Source: Alopecurus myosuroides (taxonomy: Eukaryota > Streptophyta > Magnoliopsida > Poales > Poaceae). From it: a DNA stretch of 64,000 nt. Location: NCBI GenBank assembly GCA_028641055.1, contig CM054060.1:293990660-294054659 (forward strand), in the 5' to 3' direction. The position numbers and the translations under genes were made by a program. Under the pieces are notes generated by a model, which had not been told where the DNA came from, did not search any database, and saw nothing but the letters and a program-made list of their open reading frames with translations. This document shows positions 45,874 through 56,937 of the stretch, in pieces. Numbering within the stretch: position 1 is the first letter of the stretch; every line of letters starts with the position of its first letter.

Positions 45874-46215
45874 CATTCCGATGACGGCGTATCATCTAAC
45901 AAGCAGTCCCGCGATGCTAAGAGCAGACATGTTCTTAGGAAGCTGCAAAATGGGAAGATTAGGTACCATCGTTGCGCGGGCATGCTGTTCTGCCCCTTCT
46001 GCTGCATGAACATTGACACGAGCATCGTCAGCATGATCCAGCATGCCAGCGGCATTGGACGTGGCTCGGAAAACCGCGGGCCCACTGTTAGGGCCAAGCA
46101 CGCTGCCTACGGTGTGTTTCTAAAGAAGTTGCTCGCGCGCAATATCCGCTTAGGGTTGGCGCATCCTCATCTGAACCCCAATCACCAGGACAGGAATCCT
46201 TGGAGGAGCCAGTAA
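45874..46215 (+). pseudogene. Captured exon with XS-type zinc finger (SGS3/IDN2/FDM-like)
   Basis: A typical intron end (tttctaatttgaag) precedes codons from 45874 to a taa at 46213-46215. The product holds VLRKLQNGKIRYHRC, then CPFC, IQHASGIGRGS and a Lys/His-rich KHAAYGVFLKKLL, which fits the zf-XS domain: a CxxC pair, a linker, the QHASGVG-type motif and a KxxHxxxxxxL helix. In plants this domain is found in SGS3 and in IDN2/FDM proteins of RNA silencing and RNA-directed DNA methylation. The XS and XH domains are not seen nearby, so this is a fragment. The exon is open, but no upstream exon with a matching donor was fixed, so I call it a fragment. Domain assignment is by motif, not by search. 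Confidence 0.55.
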
Positions 46216-47193
46216 TGCTGTCACGTCCATTTAGTACTCGATCATGCCCAATAAGCCAATCCTTGTCGAAAACTCGTTGATCCGATGGATCAATGGTTTG
46301 TAATTCTTCATTTAATTAGTAGAAAATAAAGAACTAATGGTAAGAATCCAACCTTTTTCGTATTAGCAAAGATTTACATTTGAAAAACCTTCAAATTATG
46401 GGACAACATGCCACAATTGACAGATATAGCCCTTTGTACCCTAATTAACACATAGACCCTCATTTTTTAAAAAATTCACATTCAAACCTAACATCTGTGC
46501 GCCTAAATAACGACCGCTAACAGCCGCGCGCGCGCTAAAAAATGAAACCGTCTCACACGGGGTCCCACTCGTCAGCGTCACAGCCCCCCGCGCGCTAAAT
46601 CTTCACCGAAACAGGATCACACGGGGTCCTACTCGTTAGCGTCACAGGACGCCGCGCTCCCTTGCCCACTCTCGGCTACTTCCCCACTGAAAGGGATCAC
46701 TCTGCCCCCCACCAAAAAAAAACCAGTGCCTCCACTTCGCCCACTAGGCGGCGGCTATCACGGCGGCGCCCTCCCTAGCTTCCCTATCCTCACCGACGTC
46801 CTCAACCAATGACTGGTAAGTGCTGGTTGCCTCACTTCCCATCCTCAACCAAACGATTTGATCTAGGTTAGATGGCGGCAGATCTAGGTTAGATGTCGGC
46901 GGATGTAGGTTAGATGCCAGCGGCCACCGTCGTTGACGTGTTTTAGGTCACCACCAGCCATGGATTTATCTCACGCTACCATCACAGGTATCTCGAAGAT
47001 CGCTTCCCCCACCCAGATGGAGATCCACCTGAACAAGGCCTCGGAGCTCGCAAGGCCCCCTGTTCTTCAGATAACCAAGATAAATACAAGCATATAAATT
47101 AGTATCTCCTTTCTCCTTCGTAGCTACTTGTTTGATTTTTCTTATTTTCATATTTGGTTGTAGCACTCTAGTCGAGGCTGTAGCTTCTGCACC
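46216..47193. other. Promoter/leader-like stretch before a small exon
   Basis: Two near-copies of cgcgcgctaaa...caca(cgg)ggtcc(c/t)actcg lie at about 46530-46635. GC-rich leader-like DNA follows (46680-46830), then short gaga/gcggcg repeats. No domain. Confidence 0.35.
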
Positions 47194-47337
47194 ATGTCTT
47201 CTTATGAAACTCGTAACTGGATGGAGGCGCCAGTTGAAATAGATCCAGAGTATCGTCTCTTTCTGGAGTCCCGTGGCATTGTGGTTAATGAAGTTGGTAA
47301 AATTCCAACTCGGGAGGATCTTGTCAGTGAAGGAAAG
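47194..47337 (+). CDS. Small first coding exon of unknown gene (48 codons) with donor site
   Basis: The ATG at 47194 opens 48 codons to aag|gtaat at 47337/47338. The product reads MSSYETRNWMEAPVE, EIDPEYRLFLESRG and TREDLVSEGK, a plausible folded or linker sequence with normal codon use. A leader splice (gcag-type acceptor) may precede it. No later exon was found before the tandem array that would lie in its intron. Family unknown. Confidence 0.35.
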
Positions 47338-47360
47338 GTAATATTTGTGATTTATACGTG

Positions 47361-48910
47361 TGCCAATGATTAAACTGTGCACTCGATCTTGTTGAGATCA
47401 TCGAGCATTTTACATAGTGTTGTGTACAACCACATTGGTTCTGCATCTTCCTTGGTAAAATGTTCTACGATCTCATTAATTTTGTTTTGTGCTTATTAGT
47501 ATGAGGCTACTTTTCTTGTTTTCCATTGCTAAACATCTGTGCTTGATACATGTGCCAATGATTAAAGTGTGCACTCGATCTTGATGAGATCATCGAGCAT
47601 TTACCTAGTGTTGTGTACAACCATATTGGTTCTGCATCTTCCTTGGTAAAATGTTCGATGATCTCATTAATTTTGTTTTGTGATTATTAGTATGAGGCTA
47701 CTTTTCTTGTTTTCCATTGCTAAACATATGTGCTTGATACATGTGCTAATGATTAAACCGTGCACTCGATCTTGATGAAATCATCGAGCATTTACCTAGT
47801 GTTGTGTACAACCACTTGGTTCTGCATCTTCCTTGGTAAGTGGTCGATGATCTCATTAATTTTGTTTTGTGCTTATTAGTATGAGCCTACTTTTCTTGTT
47901 TTCCATTGCTAAACCTCCGTGCTTGATACATGTGCCAACGATTAAACTGTGCACTCGATCTTGATTAGATCATCGAGCATTTACCTAGTGTTGTGTACAA
48001 CCACATTGGTTCTATATCTTCCTTGGGAAGTGTTCGATGATCTCATTAATTTAGTTTTGTGCTTATTAGTATGAGGCTACTTTTCTTGTTTTCCATTTCT
48101 AAATATCTGTGTTTGATACGTGTGCCAATGATTAAACTGTGCACTCGATCTTGATGAGATCATCGAGCATTTAACCTAGTGTTGTGTACAACCACATTGG
48201 TTCTGCATCTTCCTAGGTAAAATGTTCGATGATCTCATTAATTTTGTTTTGTGCTTATTAGTCTGATGTCACTTTTCTTGTTTTTCCATTGCTAAACATC
48301 TGTGCTGGATACATGTGCCAATGATTAAACTGTGCACTCGATCTTATTGAGATTATCGAGCATTTTACCTAGTGTTGTGTACAACCACATTGGTTCTGCA
48401 TCTTCCTTGGTAAAATGTTCCACGATCTCATTAATTTTTTTTTGCTTATTAGTATGAGGCTACTTTTCTTGTTTTCCATTGCTAAACATCTGTGCTTTAT
48501 ACGTGTGTCAATGATTAAACTGTGCACTCGATCTTGTTGAGATCATCGAGCATTTTACCTAGTGTTTTGTACAACCACATTGGTTATGCATCTTCCTTGG
48601 TAAAATGTTCTACGATCTCATTAATGTTTTCTGTGCTTATTAGTATGAGCCTATTTTTCTTGTTTTCCATTGCTAAACATATGTGCTTGATACATGTGCC
48701 AATGATTAAAGTGTGCACTCGATCTTGATGAGATCATCGAGCATTTACGTAGTGTTGTGTACAGCCACATTGGTTCTGCATCTTCCTTGGTAAATGTTCG
48801 ATGATCTCATTAATTTTTTTTTGTGATTATTAGTATGAGGCTACTTTTATTGCTTTCCATGCTAAAACATGTGTGCTTTATACGTGTGCCAATGATTAAA
48901 TTGTCTCTGC
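47361..48910. repeat. Tandem array, about 190-bp unit, eight units plus a partial
   Basis: The anchor tgccaatgattaaa (with variants) occurs at 47361, 47553, 47743, 47933, 48123, 48316, 48506, 48697 and 48897, spacings 190-193 and once 200. Each unit includes actcgatcttg(a/t)tgagatcatcgagca, a near-palindromic segment, and ccacattggttctgcatcttcc. Units differ by a few percent by eye. It lies where an intron of the 47194 exon would be. Confidence 0.92.
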
Positions 48911-49195
48911 CAATCATTAATATGCAGCAATGTGTCTAGCAGTTTGTCTACTATAGCAAATAGCATGCAGAACAAGTTCAGTTGTGCCTCATTTTACTAT
49001 AGTAGGTAAATCTGTCAGAATTATTGCGTGTCATTTGTATGTACCATGGTTGGCAATGAGGCTCACTATTACACTTTTATTTGTTTTGTTGCATGTGCCG
49101 ATGATTAGACTGTGCTGATGGTTGGCCTTGTAGTTGATGATGTGCTAAACATGTATGATGCCTTTTTTTGTAGGGTTAGCGAACCTGTGGTTGTG

Positions 49196-49395
49196 GCTTC
49201 GGAATGGATGGATCAATGGGAAACATGACGTGGAACATGTGCATGTGCCTTTGGTATGGATTGAGGATGCTGAAAAGTGACGTGGAACCTGTGGATGTGT
49301 CTTTGGAATGGATTGGTGACTAGGAAAAGTGATGTGGAACCTGTGGATGTGCCTTTGGAATGGATGGATCAGTAGGAAAAAGTGACGTGAACCGT
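49196..49395. repeat. Short tandem repeats, about 60-bp unit
   Basis: tttggaatggat...gtgacgtggaacctgtggatgtg(c/t)c recurs three to four times with small changes. The stretch on to 49735 has a second small repeat (gtgaaccctatcg) and no gene. Confidence 0.7.
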
Positions 49396-49739
49396 ATCGA
49401 TGAGAAACTATTTAGTTTATGATGTGCACCTGTTTAGATGCTGAGGTGCACCTGTTGTGATGTGAACCCTATCGGTGACATGAAACTATTTAGTTAATGA
49501 TGTGAGTATGTTGTGATGATGGCGGGTAACCTTTGTGATGCTGGTGTGAACTGGTGTTAATTCTAGTTATTATAAATCTCTTTGTTGTCTCTCTTCTAAG
49601 TACGACTATTAATCATTGATTGTGGTGACTTGTGATTTGTTTCAGAAAATAGGCTTGTTATTTTTGTGATGGTTTGGAAGTTTATGTGAATTCTTATATT
49701 TGGAGGAAATGGCATATTATCCAACAAAAAGGTCAGACT

Positions 49740-50078
49740 AGACTGACAGCTGGGCCCGTGCAAAAAACGTTGGAAACAACCACGAGAGAGCGCGGTCGTT
49801 GTCGGTCAAAGTAGTCAAACATAGCAAGATGTGTGGGTCCGATGAAAATTCGCGACGTTCTACGTGACCAAGCCAGTTTCGTCGAAGGCAACTGGGCTCT
49901 TAGTGGGCTACTGGGCCGGAGACGAAAATCCGCGACGTAAAAGTAGCAAAAAGTCGGGCAAAACCAGTATGCGACGGACCAAACCAATACGTCGAGAGCA
50001 AACTCCACTTTTCAGCCATCCGCGACGGAAACACGCGACGTTATCAAAACGTTCTGGATCGCACGGAATTTGGTAGTG
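49740..50078. repeat. Right subterminal zone and terminal inverted repeat of the CACTA
   Basis: CGCGACGT, CGACGGA and TACGTCG motifs recur as in the left zone. The end gaatttggtagtg (50066-50078) is the exact complement of the left 13-mer, and ttg follows. Confidence 0.85.
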
Positions 50079-50081
50079 TTG

Positions 50082-51580
50082 GTCGCAATGACAAGCTCCG
50101 CCTCCACCGTGTATGAGGGATTGGGCATGCCGCCCTCTCTGATGGAGCCGTCCGGGCCGCCCCAGCCAGCTGCTGGTGTCGTGCCCCCGCCTAGGACCTA
50201 TCTGCTGTCGTCGGCATCCGACCCGAGCGTTCCAGCTCGCCAGCCTCAGACGGCCGAGACCATCCGAGTGCCCGTCAAGCCTATTGAGGCCGGGCGGGCG
50301 TTGAAGAAGGACTTGGTGGCTACGGCGAAGACGGCCGCGGCGTTGGCAAGGGACTTGGAGCTTGCCGTGAAGGCCAGGGAGGTGGTGAACGGAGTGATAC
50401 TGGTGAGTTTAGGCCTTGAGCTTCGTCTTCTGCGTGTTGGACAGGGGTTCTAATCTTCTTCTTTTACGTCTGTTCGTAGGACGTCGGCCAGGCCGACTCT
50501 CGCATGAAGGAGGCCGCCAAACAGCTGCTCAGTAAGTGACGTTTCTTCTTTTTCGGCTAACCTACCGTTTTGGAGTCGGGACTAACTGCCGCCTTTCTGC
50601 CGTGCTACAGAAGACATCAGCGACCTCAAGAAGGCAGCCAAGAACTCCATGCCCGTCGCTCAGGCGGCCCGGATGCTGGACGAGCGCAACAAGGCGCACT
50701 CTGAGGCTACCGTGGACCTTCGCCGTCACGCTGAGCTGTCGGAGGCAGAGCGTCTGGCCACCGCCCTAGAGACCGCAAATATGGAGCATGCCACCGCTAT
50801 GGCCAGCCAGCAGAGGCATTCTGGCTGCTCGAGGCGGAGCTGGAGAAGGCGCGGAAGGCCAAGGAGGATGCGGTGCAGCCCCTCCAGGAGCAGCTCGACT
50901 TGATCTCCAGCGCCGCCACCGATATGTTTATTTTCCCTCACCGGCCGAGATGCGCGATGGACTTCTACGTCCGACTCCTGGTTCCGAATGGAAGAGTATT
51001 ACCCGGAGGTGGACGATGTCCTCCCTCGCAGCCACAGGCTCGAGTTGGGTCTACCGTTGATGCCTAGGAGATGGCCGGCTGGGAGCCCACCGCAGAAGAC
51101 CGGGTCGCAACCCTTGAGGAGGAGGCCAAGGCCTTGTGAGAAGCCGGCCACGCCGTATTCTCCGCGGCCTCAGAGTCTGAGGCGCCACCGTATAGCCTGG
51201 CGGAGCTCGCGACGCGCCTGCTGGAAGTTGCCGACGCCATTGACTGTCTGCGGGAGTCGGCCGCGCGTTTTTGCGCCGAGATGGCGATGACCATGATCAT
51301 GTTGTGGTTCACCCGCGGCTTTGACGAGGGCCTCAAGAGCATGACCACGACTTCCGGCAGGGGATTAGCTTCGATGAACTCAGGGTTCTCCCGGGTGTTT
51401 GTGGGGACGCCACCCGGATGGGCGGCTACGCAGATCTCGAGGTCTTCTCCCCCGAAGAGCCGGAGGAGAACAAGGAGGAGCCGGCAGCTGCGAGCATCGA
51501 GGAGCTGGTGGCTGTGATGCCTCCCCCCACTGCACCGACCGAGCAGGTTGTCGATGATGGTGCGCCAGAAACGGATTAGG
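50082..51580 (+). pseudogene. Antisense gene of element A, 3' part (coiled-coil region)
   Basis: Directly after the CACTA, plus-strand coding resumes in element A: a Pro/Ser-rich part (50085-50240), a helical stretch (GRALKKDLVATAKTAAALAR), a short block near 50480-50530, then from 50611 KDISDLKKAAKNSMPVAQAA and later charged helices with several frame changes up to about 51580 (EPAAASIEELVA-type end). Splice-like borders (tgctacag at about 50603-50610; cag|taagt type at 50531) match the block structure of the gene in element B, whose middle also carries coiled coils. It is the continuation of 26328-27990 and is not functional. Confidence 0.55.
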
Positions 51581-52311
51581 TCCCCGGGATGCCGGGCTTA
51601 TTTGTATCGTTCTTGTGGAGACTTGTTTGTATCGTTTGTCCCCGGGATGTCAGGTGGAACTGTGATATATTTGGACCCTTTATTTTGTGAATGTTGAAGT
51701 AGTCCTTGGTGGGCTTTTGTCTTTGTTGTTTCTTGTTGTTTGCCAACTTTTTTCGATTACCCAGTGGTGGCGTTCTAGCATGCCCACCTGGTGCAGCCCC
51801 CGATATTGCGGCCGGCTACCCCCGGTAGGCGGGCCAAATCTCAAATTTCCTTGGAAAAAGGTTGGCCGGTTGAGCACCGTGGCCGAATAGCTGCTATGTG
51901 ATAACTACTGAAAAGTCTGGTTAAATCGTTAGTATATTAAATCGAAAAATTGGTAGGCACTTTTACTTGGCCATTTTTACTTAGTTGAGCGATAGTTCGT
52001 GCTAGTCCTGCTGGCTAGGTTAGCGTTTGTGTCCCTTTCCGTCTGTTCCTTGCTCTTGCCAACGTGTTAGCCGGGTTGCGGTTTGCAGCTCGAACGGAAG
52101 AGGGGTCCGTCTTATCGGGGACACAGTTGCGAACTTTTGCCTAGTCAAATTCGAGCGAATGTTACGCGTTGTTGCTGGGCAACCAGCCGTGTCTCAGGCC
52201 TTAGTCGCTTTCCGCGTGTGGGCCTCTAGCTTTTTCCCTGGCCGACTGAGCTGCGGGGTTGCGGTCTACAGCCGGATCCGCAGAGTGGGCCTTTGGCGCC
52301 GAGCATGCTAC
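51581..52311. other. Spacer between integrase end and antisense gene in element A
   Basis: The two convergent genes of element A end on either side of this stretch. It holds no conserved frame; several gtttgta/tgtttgtatcg repeats near 51600-51640 may belong to the 3' end of the antisense transcript. Confidence 0.4.
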
Positions 52312-55300
52312 TTATCCATCTAATTTTGAGGCATGAGCCGGCTGTTTTTGCCGGTTTGAAAAGGAAATGCAATGGATATGTTGCAAAGGGTGGCCCTCCC
52401 GAGTGTTGTGCTCGGAGGCGTCGCCTAGTTTTATTGATAGCTGGGGTATACAGGGGTGTTGCACTTTGGTGTAGAACGGGCACAATAGCTTTGAGTTCCA
52501 CGGATGCTCCGTCTCGTCATAGGAGGTGTCCCCCTTGTTCTTGCACGGCTCGCACATGTCGATGATGTAGTAGGCATTGTTGCTCATTGCCCGGCTAATC
52601 ATAAATGGGTCATCCCATGAGGAGAACAGCTTGTGGAGGCCCTTGGTGTCCTGGATCAGCCGAAGCACGAGGTCGCCCTCTCTAAAAGAGAGCGGTCGGA
52701 TCCGCCAGTTGTGGTACCGGCGGAGGTCCTATTGGTAGATAGCCGATCTGGACAAGGCTAGATCGCGTGTCTCCTCGAGCAGGTTTACCCCGTCTTGGTT
52801 TGCATGCCATGCGTCCTCCTCTGTATACAGGATGGCTCGGGGTGAGTCAAACTGGATGTCAGTCGGGAGGACGGCTTCCATGCCATAGACGAGGAAGAAA
52901 GGCGTGTAGCCGGTGGACCGGTTGGGCGTTTCCGAAGGCTTCATAGGACGGAGGGCAGTTCTTCGATCCAGCAGTCGGGCGCACGCTCGAGCGGGTCTAC
53001 CATCCGGGACTTGATGCCGGCTAGGATCAGGCCGTTGGCCCTCTCCACCTGGGATTTTTACTGGGGGTGTGCGACGGGTACCAAGTCCAGGCAGATCCCC
53101 TTGTCCCCGCAGAATTGCGCGAAAACGCCCTTGGCAAAATTCGTGCCGTTGTCGGTGATGATGCTGTGCGGGTAGCCGTAGCGGTAGATGATGTCCTTGA
53201 AGAAGGTGATGACGGTCTGGCCGTCTAGCTTCTTGATCGGCTTGGCCCCGACCCATTTGGTGAACTTATCCACGGCGAACAGCAGGTAGGTCATGCCGCT
53301 TCGGGCCGTCTTGAACGGGCCCACCATGTCCAGTCCCCACACGGCGAATGGCCAGGTGATGGGGATGGTTCTGAGTGCCATGCTTGGCATGTGCTTTTGC
53401 GTTCGAAAACGCTGGCCGCTGTTGCAGGCCTTGATCATCTTCTCGGCGTCGCCGCTATCGTTGGCCGGTAGAATCCATACCGGATGGCCTTGGAGCATGT
53501 TGCTCTTGTTGACGCGTGGTAGCCGCACTCGCCCTTGTGTATATCTTCGAGGAGGCGGATGCCTAGTTCCGGCTCGACGCAGCGCAGATATATGTCGCAT
53601 GTGCTTCGCTTGTGCAGGCGGTTGTTGATGATGGTGTACGCCTTTGCGCGACGCTGGATCTGTCGGGCGAGCACCTCGTCCTGCGGGAGCGTGTCCCGGA
53701 TGAGGAAATCGAGGTAGGGTTGTGCCCACCCGGGGTTGGGTATTTGGCGAAGGCGTCGTGTTGGAGTATTTGCAGGCGTGCCTCCTCCGTCATGCCTACC
53801 CCAGGGGCCAGTTGAAGCGGTAGGAGGCTCGGTTGGGGACCCCCTAGGTCCGCCTGGTGGGCTCTCGGGTCCGGCTAGCAAGCCCCTGGGTCCAAGAGGT
53901 GATCCACGGTGTCCGGCTGGCGAGCCCCCGGGTTCAAGAGGCGATCTGTGGTGTCCGGCTGGCGAGCCCACGGATCCAAGAGGTGATCCGGCTGGCGAGC
54001 CCCCGGGTCCGTCTGGTTGGCCAGCGCAAGGACAACTGTTAGCGGAGTTCCGGAGCCGGATGAAGTTTTCTTGCTGGTTGGTGGTGACGGGGAGCTGCTA
54101 GGCTCCGGGTCCTTTCGCCCGGCTGGGTCAGCCGGTAGGATGATAGAATCAGAGCCCAGCGATGGAGTGATAGATGGTTTGTAGAGGTGCTCAAGGGAGA
54201 CGCCAGGCGGTATTGCTTGCCTCGCGGAGGCGAGCTTGGCGAGCGTGTCGGCCGTCTCGTTGAGATCTCGTGGCACGTGGTGAAACTCGCATCCTTCGAA
54301 GCAAACACAGAGCTGCTGCAGGAAGAACCGGTAGGCGGCTATGTTGTCGTCCTTGGCGTCCCAGTTGCCGGAAGTCTGCTGGACGACGAGGTCAGAGTCA
54401 CCGAAGCAGAGTATGCACTGGATGTTCGTCTCCTTGGCCAGCCGGAGGCCATGGATGAGTGCCTCATATTCGGCCACATTGTTGGAGGCCTTGAAGTGTA
54501 TCTGCAGAGCGTACTCCAGGCGGTCGCCCTTGGGGGAGGTGATGACGATCCCGGCTCCCAAGCCCCCGCGCATTCTGGAGCGGTCGAAGTGCATCCGCCA
54601 ATATGCGGAGTGGGGAACCAGGGGGAGGTATTGTGTCCCCGCCTAGTCGATGATGAAGTCCTGTAGTACTTGCGGCTTGATGACGGTGCGCGGCTGGTAT
54701 GGCACCGTGTGCGCGGATAGGTCGACGGCCCACTTGTCCATGCGGCCGGTGGCGTCTTTGTTGCCGATGATCTCCCCAAGCGACACCGTTCACACCACGG
54801 TGATGGGGTGCTCCTGAAAGTAGTGTCGTATCTTCTTCGCAGCGAAGTACACGTCGTAAGCCAGCTTCTAGTAGTGGGGGTAGTTATGCTTGGACTGTGA
54901 TAATACCTCGCGGAGGTAATATACCGGTCGCTGGACCGGTTGATCCTTCCCTTCTTCCGGTCGCTCTACGACCAGGATGCCGCTACCGACCCGGTTGGTG
55001 GCCGTGATGTAGAGCAGCATGGGCTCCCTTGGGGTTGGTGGAGCCAGGACCAGCGCCTGCGTGAGCGTCCGCTTGAGGTCGCGGAACGTGGTGTCCGCTT
55101 CGTGGGTCCACTTGAACTTGCCCGCCTTATTTAGGAGGCCGTATAGTGGCAGGGATTTTTTGCCGAGCCGGCTGATGAACCGACTGAGTGACGCCAGGCA
55201 GCCGGCGAATTTCTGTATGTCCCGTAGGACGGTTGGTCGCTCCATCCTCTCGATGGCGGATATCTTGTCCGGGTTTTCCTTGATCCCGCATTCTGATACA

Positions 55301-56663
55301 AGGAAATCGAGGAGCCGACCAACTGGTACGCCGAACACACACTTGGTGGGGTTGAGCTTCATCTTCTAGGGCCTCAAGTTTGGGAAGGTTTCCTTGAGGT
55401 CGTCGAGGAGGGTGCGCCTCTCCTTCGTCTTTATGATAGTTTTGTTCACGTATGCGTGGACGTTGCGGCCGATTTTCTCATGCAGACACTTCTGCATGCA
55501 TTTGATAGGTGGCGCCAGCGTTCTTGAGCCCAAAGGGCATGATGATGTAGCAGTAGGCCCCGTATGGGGTGATGAATGCTGTCCGGATTTGGTCGTCCGG
55601 GTTCAACGGGATCTGGTTGTTGCCGGAATAGGCATCCAGAAAGGAGAGTAGGTCGCAGCCCACAGTGGAGTCGATGACTTGATCGATCCTGGGCAAGGCG
55701 AACGGGTCCTTTGGGCATGCCTTCTTGAGGACCAGGACTGGGTTCGCTAGCCAGTCCGGGTGGTAGACTTTGGTGATGAAGCCGGCTGCTAGCAGCCGGG
55801 CAATTTCTTCCATGATGATTCTTCTTCTTTCCTCTCTGAATCTTCGGGGTAGCTTCCTAACCGGCTTTGCGTTTGGCTTGACGTGGAGAGAGTGCTCAGC
55901 CAGCTCCCTCGGTACACCCGGCATGTCCCTTGGTTCCCATGCGAAGATGTCCCGATTCTCACGGAGGAAGCTGGTGAGATCGTCTTCCTATTTCTGGTTG
56001 AGTGCACCCCCCGAGGGTGAGGAACTTGCCGTCTAGCTGGTTGGGGTTCAGCGGGACCTTCTTGATGTCGCGGGAGGCCTAGAACTGCGCCTCGCCCATG
56101 GGCCTCCTCCTCTCCGAGATTTCCGGCTGCTCGGCCGCTATCTTTTTCTTGATCTCCTCGAGCTCCTGCGCCACCATCAGAGCTTGCGCCTTCCGCTCGC
56201 CGACTGAGGTGCAGTCTATGGACAACCGGTAGTCGCTCGCAATAGTGATGATGTCGAAAGGTCCCGACATCTTCATCTTGAGGTAGATGTAGTGGGTCAT
56301 CGCCATAAACTTGGCGAGAGTCAGACACCCTAGGATGGCGTGGTACACGCTGCGGTGGTCCACCACTTCGAAAGTGATGGTTTATCGGCGATAGTTGGTG
56401 ATGTCGCCGAATACGATGTCGGGCCATTCTGTTCCGAGAGGAACACAGCTTAAGCCAGGGACGATGTCGTGAAAAGTCGCCCGCTTTTGTTCCATCCGTT
56501 GCTCGGTGAGCTTATCAGCTGTGTCCTTGTTGATGCTGCTTCCCTGTCGATTAGCACGCGGGAGAAGGTGCAGGCCGGCTTCTCGGTGACGATGATGGTG
56601 TCGAGGAGGAGGGAGTACGCGCCCGGGGAGGGTAGTATGTCCAGCTGGTGAGCCGGGCCCCAT
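52312..56663 (-). pseudogene. pol of element A: PR-RT-RH-aRNH-INT, many frame breaks
   Basis: Read from 56663 down: protease remnant (VDHRSVYHAILG, LKMKMSGPFDI, about 56366-56300); RT (ADWLANPVLV-type, RIDQVIDSTVGCDLLSF, AFITPYGAYCYIIMPFGLKN, 55924-55478); the RT active site, normally YVDD, reads YVNK near 55450, so both catalytic Asp residues are lost; RT thumb and first RNase H (KCVFGVPVGRLLDF, 55362-54868); a second, archaeal-type RNase H (HFKASNNVAEYEALIHGLRL, FGDSDLVVQQ, 54594-54200), diagnostic for the Tat clade; integrase (GLDMVGPF, ITDNGTNF, 53729-53058) with its C-terminal part (STGYTPFFLVYGMEAVLP, 52900-52860) and GPY/F-type end (52668-52312). At least five frame changes and several stops. 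It cannot be active. Confidence 0.9.
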
Positions 56664-56937
56664 GTTACGCAGGTCATGGACCAGTCCATAGGTTGCCGGA
56701 CCGCTGGAGTGGTTGCGTTCTTCTCGGCGTACCGACGTCGTTCACTCTACTTGTCGGTGTGCTCAATGACGTTGATGACGTAAGTCGCGTGGTTACGCGG
56801 GAAGCTGTCGCATGATCCCCGTCTGCGTTATCCGGAGGCGTTCGTGGTTGTTCCGTGCAGTTGTTGTTGTTGACGATGGCGTTAGCCGGTGCGTCGGCTG
56901 GTGGCGGGGGTGGTTGTGGAGCTTCTCTAGGCGGCAG

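Larger units (their letters stand above)
28015..50078. mobile_element. CACTA (En/Spm) DNA transposon, 22 kb, with satellite arrays and gene fragments
   Basis: The ends are perfect inverted 13-mers (cactaccaaattc on the left, its complement at 50066-50078) with weaker similarity further in, and a 3-bp duplication. Both subterminal zones carry many copies of CGACG-type motifs, where TnpA-like proteins bind in this superfamily. Apart from the 4.5-kb solo LTR, about 17.6 kb is the element's own. I find no TNP2-type transposase, so it is probably non-autonomous. Its interior holds a two-exon acidic gene, several broken gene fragments and several tandem arrays. Confidence 0.9.

Noticed and set aside
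42370..46215. An intact host gene island within the window
   Set aside because: All gene-like pieces here are broken or partial, lie between proven CACTA ends, and belong to unrelated families on both strands.
47361..48910. Regular 190-bp spacing resembling a CRISPR-like array
   Set aside because: Units are adjacent with no unique spacers, and the genome is a plant; it is an ordinary tandem repeat.
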